28,267 nt of DNA from a virus. Below are positions 23,864 to 28,267 of the stretch, in pieces. Below the pieces are notes generated by a model. It did not search any database. It had not been told where the DNA came from and saw nothing but the letters and a program-made list of their open reading frames with translations. Each line of letters opens with the position of its first letter. The first letter of the stretch is position 1. The stretch covers positions 1 through 28,267 of IMG/VR virus record IMGVR_UViG_3300037882_002175; one strand, 5' to 3'. Made by a program: the position numbers and the translations under genes.

Positions 23864-24079
23864 ATGCAAATAACGAGAGCTAAATACGAGATTTATCCAA
23901 GCAGCGAAACGTCACATGCACTCATAGTAAAAGAGGGAAAATTGGCAAAGAAGATAAACAAACTACTAAAGTACTATTATCCTGCAGATACTAAGTTTAC
24001 AGACGAAGAAGAACCTATGTTTAAATTTGACAATAAACAACTTTTAATGGTCAAGGTAGCCTTAGGTATCAAGGACTAG
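23864..24079 (+). CDS. Small hypothetical protein, 71 aa
   Basis: A lysine-rich protein with a basic helix (KEGLAKKINKLLKYYYP-like composition at 23-40) and an acidic patch (FTDEEEPMFKFD). No motif is recognised. The ribosome site is weak (AGGA). The 162-base gap before it holds a GAAGC-AAA-GCTTC hairpin but no frame I would support. It is convergent with the zinc-ribbon gene. Confidence 0.45.
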   Translation: MQITRAKYEIYPSSETSHALIVKEGKLAKKINKLLKYYYPADTKFTDEEEPMFKFDNKQLLMVKVALGIKD

Positions 24080-24117
24080 CATTTCGTTCGTGTTTTACCC
24101 CAAATTGACATGTCAGC

Positions 24118-24414
24118 TCAACTACGTTTGATTTGACGCCTCTCTTTTGCGACCATCACCTTTCTTATATTTCTACATTTTAAGGAACAGACGACTTGAT
24201 CAGCTTTAGCGGTTGAAAAAGACTTCTTGCATACCAGACAGGATTTCTCCATCTGATCCTTTCTGCATTGCTCATTGTGGCAAACTGGGCATATCTTACC
24301 CCACCACTGTTTAAGATCACCATCAAGATAAATATACTTATCAACTCCTGTATCGGTTTTAACGACACGCATTGTCTTTGTGATGTCTTTATTACAGGAT
24401 TTACAAATAGCCAT
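24118..24414 (-). CDS. Zinc-ribbon protein with two treble-clef-like Cys clusters, 98 aa
   Basis: The start is set at the second ATG (24414) because GGAG lies six bases before it, inside what would be codons of an upstream ATG at 24426. Cysteine pairs C-x2-C occur in AICKSCNK and KICPVCHN (first zinc site, with a WW-containing loop between), and in KSCLVCKK with VCSLKCRN (second site), the latter typical of short zinc ribbons such as those in phage nucleases or transcription factors. The C-terminus is very basic (KERRQIKRS). A nucleic-acid-binding role is inferred. Confidence 0.65.
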   Translation of the reverse strand: MAICKSCNKDITKTMRVVKTDTGVDKYIYLDGDLKQWWGKICPVCHNEQCRKDQMEKSCLVCKKSFSTAKADQVVCSLKCRNIRKVMVAKERRQIKRS

Positions 24415-24438
24415 AAATTTCTCCATTTCATTATTTGG

Positions 24439-24729
24439 TTACCACCTATCTTCGTAGTTACTTGTTAGCTTCGAGATTAACAAGTATTCATAGTAGTTAA
24501 AAACTGTGCGTAAAAGTGACACTCTAAACCAAATATCACCTACCCACCGACCAGCACCCCTGGCATGGCATTTGATTTGCACACCAATTAACATCAATAC
24601 ACTATATAATATAATTGAGCATAATCCTGTTACTATATAATCGAGTCCATTATAGTGATGGGAAGGTTGTGTAAGTTGTGTGTAAATGAGAATGATTATC
24701 AAGTGGAGTGGATGTATACTACTAAACAT
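24439..24729 (-). CDS. Possible small membrane protein, 96 aa
   Basis: A frame on the minus strand with two hydrophobic stretches (LIIILIY near the N-terminus and LCSIILYSVLMLIGVQI at 36-52), followed by RGAGRWVGDIWFRVS. Its stop is close upstream of the zinc-ribbon gene, which suggests an operon. No Shine-Dalgarno is visible at the first ATG and codon use is not diagnostic; an internal start is possible. Doubtful but not dismissable. Confidence 0.35.
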   Translation of the reverse strand: MFSSIHPLHLIIILIYTQLTQPSHHYNGLDYIVTGLCSIILYSVLMLIGVQIKCHARGAGRWVGDIWFRVSLLRTVFNYYEYLLISKLTSNYEDRW

Positions 24730-24774
24730 ACTATTAAATCATATTAAATCATACTAAACATACTAAGCATACTA
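24727..24774. repeat. Five clustered CATACTA-type repeats
   Basis: CATACTA occurs at 24727, 24750, 24759 and 24768, with the variant CATATTA at 24740, at spacings of 13, 10, 9 and 9 bases, close to one helical turn. The surrounding 24730-25009 is AT-rich and otherwise empty of supported genes. It may be a binding array (operator or replication iterons). Confidence 0.45.
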
Positions 24775-24963
24775 CTATCCATAACATATTTACATATAAC
24801 CTACATATATCTCATAACATAACGTCAACAATCTTAGCATGACTATAAGATATACAAACTCATAACTTATTGATTTTACTACTACTCACGTCAATACTAC
24901 ATTTTATGTCTATAAGTTTTACACTTTCACAGTTTGAGACACCAATCAATTCAACTACTTACG

Positions 24964-24992
24964 TTGGCACACCAACTGCAATAGTATATAAT
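24964..24992 (+). promoter_or_regulatory. Strong sigma-70-type promoter for the early gene run
   Basis: TTGGCA (24964-24969), a 17-base spacer and a perfect TATAAT (24987-24992). The -35 is embedded in a GTTGG-CACA-CCAAC inverted repeat (24963-24976), which could be an operator or hairpin. A predicted start near 24999 falls at the end of the AAGGAG ribosome site (24995-25000), so the site may be truncated in the RNA. Confidence 0.65.
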
Positions 24993-25009
24993 TCAAGGAG
25001 ACACACAAA

Positions 25010-25210
25010 ATGAACAACACAAAAAGACAAGAAGTTAACAGGATCATAGATTTAATTAACACTAAATTAACGTGGTCACAATTCATTCAATACCGAGACA
25101 TTCAAGCTGGTGACCTTAAGTATACCACTAAGATTCAAGCTATCAGACAAGTTACTAAGTCTAAGACTATATTAAGTCTAGTTAATGAACTAGAAAGGCT
25201 GGTAGCATAA
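25010..25210 (+). CDS. Small hypothetical protein, 66 aa
   Basis: First gene after the TTGGCA/TATAAT promoter. A basic helical protein (RQEVNRIIDLINTKLTWSQF at the start; LSLVNELERL at the end), compatible with a small DNA-binding or regulatory protein, but no motif is recognised. AAGGAG lies 9 bases before the ATG. Its stop overlaps the next start (TAATG). Confidence 0.6.
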   Translation: MNNTKRQEVNRIIDLINTKLTWSQFIQYRDIQAGDLKYTTKIQAIRQVTKSKTILSLVNELERLVA

Positions 25211-25359
25211 TGAATAAGCAAAACTTAATTAACCTTTGGCTTTCAAAGGGTTTTTCAATGAAAGCACTAAAGTATCAAAAAGTTATAGCATATCAAAATA
25301 ATACATATATATTTTTAAATAAAAAACATGGATTGTTAACTTACATAAAGGAACTATAA
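25210..25359 (+). CDS. Small hypothetical protein, 49 aa
   Basis: An in-frame 49-residue gene joined at both ends by TAATG overlaps (25208-25212 and 25357-25361), a signature of translational coupling that strongly supports it despite its size. The protein is basic with an amphipathic start (MNKQNLINLWLSKGFSMKAL) and a beta-like end (NNTYIFLNKKHGLLTYI). No family is recognised. Confidence 0.6.
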   Translation: MNKQNLINLWLSKGFSMKALKYQKVIAYQNNTYIFLNKKHGLLTYIKEL

Positions 25360-26018
25360 TGCGTCAACTTTTAAGTCAAAATTCAAAAATGCGAAAATCG
25401 TCTCAAAATGGTATTCACGTTTATAACTTTACTTTGCCAGCACTTAAAACGTGTCCCAATGCTGGAAAATGTGCCATTGACTGCTATGCTCGTCAAGGTG
25501 CTTATATCTGGTCTATGGTGAAAGCTAAGCACGAATGGAATCTCGAAATGACAAAAAAAGACAATTTTACCTTAATGATGACACAAGAACTTGATAATAA
25601 ATTAAAACGTCTCAAACTTGGACATAAACTGATCATTAGAATACATGATAGTGGCGATTTTTATTCAATAGATTATTTTAATAAATGGAATGAAATTTTT
25701 CTATTGTTTCAATTTCATTCAAACATTCAATTTTATGCTTATACTAAACAGGTGAAAATGTTTCAATCGTTAACTTTGCCTATCAATTTTCAAACTATTT
25801 TTTCCTATGGGGGAAAACAAGATGCTTTGATTCGAGACAAGGACAGACATGCTTTGGTGTTTGAAAATGAAACAGACTTAGCTAAGGCTGATTATATCGA
25901 TGCGTCTCAAGATGATATGGTCGCTTTAAATAAAGACAACCACAAAATAGGTCTAACGTATCATGGTGTGAAAAATCAATCTGAAAAAGGCTTTAAAACC
26001 GTTAGAAAGGCTTCATAA
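25359..26018 (+). CDS. Gp88-family phage protein with conserved cysteine cluster
   Basis: 219 residues matching the phage 'gene product 88' type: TCPNAGKCAIDCYARQG (31-47) supplies C32, C38 and C42; RIHDSGDFYS (94-103) and a YTK strand (128-130) follow, then a core SYGGKQD. The C-x5-C-x3-C arrangement with downstream RxHxSGDF is reminiscent of Fe-S proteins distantly like radical-SAM TIM barrels, but the function of the family is not established. It is coupled to both neighbours by TAATG overlaps. Early position suggests a host-takeover or metabolic role. Confidence 0.75.
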   Translation: MRQLLSQNSKMRKSSQNGIHVYNFTLPALKTCPNAGKCAIDCYARQGAYIWSMVKAKHEWNLEMTKKDNFTLMMTQELDNKLKRLKLGHKLIIRIHDSGDFYSIDYFNKWNEIFLLFQFHSNIQFYAYTKQVKMFQSLTLPINFQTIFSYGGKQDALIRDKDRHALVFENETDLAKADYIDASQDDMVALNKDNHKIGLTYHGVKNQSEKGFKTVRKAS

Positions 26019-26416
26019 TGAAACAATTCGAAAAATCATTTAAAGTGTTTCCTTGTGAACATAATGAGACAATCAATATTGAATTGATTAAATCTCAAGG
26101 TGATACGGTCAAGGATTTAATTGAATCAATTGAAATATACGCCTCAGATTGGAACGGAAATGAAGTATCTCTTGACTTTGAATCTTTATCAACCAAGGAC
26201 TATGATTATATCCTGTCTTTATTTGAATCATTTTCAATTGAAAGTATCATCGAAGTTATCCAGTTCCATAGTCCTAAACATATTAATGAAGTGGATCAAA
26301 AATGGACAAGAAAATTAAAACCTGGACAAAAACCACAAATTGGGCATTGTGCGTATCGTATTGAAACGAATGGCAACTTAACATTAATTGCAACTAATTA
26401 TGATTCGAGTGACTGA
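26018..26416 (+). CDS. Hypothetical protein, 132 aa
   Basis: An acidic alpha/beta protein (TVKDLIESIEIYASDWNGNE, YDYILSLFESFSIESIIEV) with a basic loop (KWTRKLKPGQKPQIGHCAYR). No family is recognised. It starts in TAATG overlap with the Gp88-type gene, so the two are probably functionally or at least translationally linked. Confidence 0.6.
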   Translation: MKQFEKSFKVFPCEHNETINIELIKSQGDTVKDLIESIEIYASDWNGNEVSLDFESLSTKDYDYILSLFESFSIESIIEVIQFHSPKHINEVDQKWTRKLKPGQKPQIGHCAYRIETNGNLTLIATNYDSSD

Positions 26417-26556
26417 AAATGATACATATAAAATATTTACATACTTGGTGTTTCTTTTTGATAATCTGGATCTCTTTTGCTTGTTTTTATTAAAAAATAT
26501 GTAACAATTAAAACATGAGAGTCAATCAAGACAATCATAAAAACTTAGGAGTATTT

Positions 26557-27369
26557 ATGCAAAATTCAACTTTACAACAAATGACAATTGACAACCAATC
26601 TCGTTATGAGCCAACAACCAGTGACTCTTATAAGGTTGTTTCAACTAAAGACTTAGTTGCGCACATTGAAAGTCAAGGCTTTGAAAAACGCCAAGTGCAA
26701 GTGACTCAAAGTCGAGACAAGGCAAGACAAGGCTTCACTAAACACTTAGTTCGCTTCACACCAAAGGACCTGTCAAGCCTAAACGTCGGTGATAGCGTTC
26801 CTGAGATCGTTCTAAGAAATTCACACGACGGCAAGCAAGCACTTGAAATTATAACAGGTGTATTCAGGTTAGTGTGTGCTAACGGCATGATGGTTGGTAG
26901 TAGCTTTGGAAACGTCAAGGTTAGGCATTCAGGTGATACGTTAACTAAGGTCAACGAAGGTATAAAAAAGACTTTGGGCGTGTTTCCTTTGGTTGCTCAA
27001 AAAATAGGCACTTTCAAAGAAAAACAATTGACTCAAGATGAAACACAATACTTTTTACGTGAAGCAAGTCAATTGATCGTCCCATCAGAAAATGCAAAAC
27101 TTCTAGATATACAGTCCTTAAATCACGTGCGTAGACAAGCAGACGAAGGACAAAGCTTGTGGTTAACATTCAATCGAGTACAAGAATCTTTACTTAGAGA
27201 TTCACACAAAGTCTTAGTCTCAACCTTAAATGAATCTACTGGACTAAAAGAACGATCATTATCATTCATTAAATCTATTGAAGGTAGTGACAAGAAGCGT
27301 CAAAATATTGACCGAATTGTTAACATAAACAGACAATTATGGGACATCGCAAGTTCACTGGTAGCATAA
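26557..27369 (+). CDS. DUF932-like phage/plasmid protein
   Basis: The start is chosen at 26557 because TAGGAG lies six bases before it; an earlier in-frame ATG at 26515 has no ribosome site. The product is 270 residues. The segment LVRFTPKDLSSLNVGDSVPEIVL, RNSHDGKQALEIITGVFRLVCANGMMVG and VRHSG is the signature of the DUF932 (phage/plasmid-like) family, found beside mobile-element replication and anti-defence genes. The molecular function is unknown. Two hairpins follow it and may end the transcript. Confidence 0.75.
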   Translation: MQNSTLQQMTIDNQSRYEPTTSDSYKVVSTKDLVAHIESQGFEKRQVQVTQSRDKARQGFTKHLVRFTPKDLSSLNVGDSVPEIVLRNSHDGKQALEIITGVFRLVCANGMMVGSSFGNVKVRHSGDTLTKVNEGIKKTLGVFPLVAQKIGTFKEKQLTQDETQYFLREASQLIVPSENAKLLDIQSLNHVRRQADEGQSLWLTFNRVQESLLRDSHKVLVSTLNESTGLKERSLSFIKSIEGSDKKRQNIDRIVNINRQLWDIASSLVA

Positions 27370-27375
27370 TACTCT

Positions 27376-27430
27376 AAACGTCGTTTATAACGACGTTTAC
27401 ATGGAAGGGTATATGTAGGGTATACCTTTT
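27376..27430 (+). terminator. Tandem hairpins after the DUF932-like gene
   Basis: A 9-bp stem AAACGTCGT/ACGACGTTT (27376-27384, 27390-27398) has no U-tract. A second stem pairs 27404-27413 with 27421-27430 over ten positions (two G-U pairs near its base plus one more), with T4 at its 3' edge. A transcription pause or terminator, or a processing site. Confidence 0.4.
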
Positions 27431-27497
27431 CAATTATCTCTCGTCGAACAGTTAAATATGGCACTTTAAAACGATTATAGACGACTAGGCGGTCATT

Positions 27498-27665
27498 ATG
27501 TTAACAGTTCAGGATATCAAGAAACAACTTATAAACATTGATTCACAAATATTGATAGAACGTCGCGCTGATAGGCTTATTGACCTTATAACAGTCAAGT
27601 CTATTCTTTTGCAAGAACTAGTTAATTTACTTGAAAACAACATTCAAACCAAGAAAGTGAGCTAA
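27498..27665 (+). CDS. Small hypothetical protein, 55 aa
   Basis: ATG at 27498 after AGGCGG opens a frame to TAA at 27663-27665. The product is almost entirely helical with heptad-like leucine/isoleucine spacing (IKKQLINIDSQILIERRADR, SILLQELVNLLENNI), like a short coiled-coil or dimerising regulator. The next gene begins three bases later. Confidence 0.55.
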   Translation: MLTVQDIKKQLINIDSQILIERRADRLIDLITVKSILLQELVNLLENNIQTKKVS

Positions 27666-27668
27666 ACT

Positions 27669-27941
27669 ATGAGTAAATATACAGGAATACAGAAAAATTA
27701 TGTTAACATAGCCTTATCAGCTAAGGATTGGACACGTATTTTAAAGTCAAATAATTCATTACAATGGACTAATGTGAAAAAAGAAACAGGACAACTAGTT
27801 TATGGTTTTAAAACTGGATACATTGTTGTTGACGACGATCCGTTATTCCTACGTAAAGAATTTATTTCCACTTTACGTATTGTAGGAACGAGTTCATTCA
27901 AAAAATCTATAAGTGGTTATATAGAAAGACATGGTAAATAG
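27669..27941 (+). CDS. Hypothetical protein, 90 aa
   Basis: A basic protein with alternating strands (YVNIALSAKDWTRIL, QLVYGFKTGYIVVDDDP) and a positively charged end (SFKKSISGYIERHGK). No family is recognised. It sits three bases after the helical small gene and one base before the hexapeptide-repeat gene. Confidence 0.55.
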   Translation: MSKYTGIQKNYVNIALSAKDWTRILKSNNSLQWTNVKKETGQLVYGFKTGYIVVDDDPLFLRKEFISTLRIVGTSSFKKSISGYIERHGK

Positions 27942-27942
27942 T

Positions 27943-28267
27943 ATGAAATATAAATTTACAGGTGAGACTAAGACTCTAGTCAATGGCATCGTCGTTAACA
28001 GAATTCAAAGACTAAGGGATGGCTTAGTCGGGGGCTGGATTGAGTCTGAGGCTAACTTAAGTCAAGATGGTAGGTGTTTTCTTTATGGTGAGGCTCTAGT
28101 CTATGGTAAGGCTAAAGTCTATGGTGAGGCTCAAGTCTCTGGTAAGGCTCAAGTCTCTGGTAAGGCTCAAGTCTATGGTGAGGCTCTAGTCTATGGTAAG
28201 GCTAAAGTCTCTGGTAAGGCTAAAGTCTCTGGTAAGGCTCAAGTCTATGGTGAGGCTCAAGTCTCTG
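27943..28267 (+). CDS. Hexapeptide-repeat (YdcK-like) protein, 5' part
   Basis: The open frame runs off the window. The N-terminal domain (KFTGETKTLVNGIVVNRIQR, GGWIESEANLSQDG) is the known leader of a phage/bacterial family that continues into a left-handed beta-helix of 6-residue repeats. From about residue 49 the repeats are G-[EK]-A-x-V-[YS] (YGEALVYGKAKVYGEAQVSG and so on), at least ten copies by the right edge. The function of the family is unresolved. The repeats are nearly identical at the DNA level (see the repeat entry). Confidence 0.75.
   Translation, partial: MKYKFTGETKTLVNGIVVNRIQRLRDGLVGGWIESEANLSQDGRCFLYGEALVYGKAKVYGEAQVSGKAQVSGKAQVYGEALVYGKAKVSGKAKVSGKAQVYGEAQVS
28088..28267 (+). 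repeat. 18-bp tandem repeats inside the hexapeptide gene
   Basis: About ten consecutive 18-base units of the form GGTRAGGCTMWAGTCTMT (R is A/G, M is A/C, W is A/T), running to the window edge. They encode the hexapeptides. Near identity of third codon positions indicates recent expansion or frequent slippage/recombination. Confidence 0.8.

Noticed and set aside
24180-24431. Alternative minus-strand frame of 83 codons
   Set aside because: It overlaps the zinc-ribbon frame, which has paired cysteines and a well-placed GGAG.
26419-26493. 24-codon hydrophobic frame (MIHIKYLHTW...)
   Set aside because: The product looks membrane-like but the frame is very short with only a weak ribosome site; it could be real, but I cannot support it.
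28088-28267. CRISPR array
   Set aside because: The 18-bp units are contiguous without spacers and stay in one open frame encoding hexapeptides.

Overview
The window is part of an AT-rich genome of a tailed double-stranded DNA bacteriophage. The diagnostic genes are a large terminase, a portal, a scaffold-like protein and a major capsid protein that resembles the N4 gp56 capsid family. Small, tightly packed genes, frequent ATGA/TAATG stop-start overlaps, Shine-Dalgarno sites of the AAGGAG type and blocks of genes on alternating strands fit a lytic phage. The host cannot be named from this sequence. No integrase, rRNA, tRNA or CRISPR array was seen.

Layout: (1) 1-5766, plus strand: a metabolic and repair block with a T4 Rnl1-like RNA ligase, a PRPP-synthetase-like protein, a nicotinamide phosphoribosyltransferase-like protein, a 300-base stretch folding into three consecutive long-helix RNA structures that ends in a U-tract, and a macro-domain protein. 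(2) 5887-15239, minus strand: the head-assembly operon, read from high to low coordinates: membrane protein, coiled-coil protein (possible small terminase), terminase large subunit carrying an intein in its Walker A motif, portal, scaffold, a likely head-decoration protein, and the capsid gene, which is split by a group I intron carrying a GIY-YIG homing endonuclease. A minus-strand terminator closes the operon. (3) 15417-18051, plus strand: a membrane-anchored protein of unknown function, a subtilisin-like protease with a signal peptide, and two small proteins. (4) 18013-22861, minus strand: repetitive beta-rich appendage proteins, a permuted NlpC/P60-like peptidase and other probable virion proteins. 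(5) 22949-28267: small, mostly unrecognised genes of early type on both strands, a Gp88-family protein, a DUF932-like protein and the start of a hexapeptide-repeat protein that runs off the window.

The most interesting part is block 1. The PRPP-synthetase-like and NAMPT-like pair is the architecture of the phage NAD+ reconstitution pathway NARP1 (ADP-ribose to ADP-ribose pyrophosphate to NAD+), which counteracts NAD-depleting defences. A macro-domain protein that could release or process ADP-ribose compounds and an RNA ligase that could heal cut tRNAs lie beside it. Three undescribed structured RNA candidates sit inside the same block. I read it as a candidate counter-defence island. The pairing of genes is seen directly; the biochemical roles are inferred.
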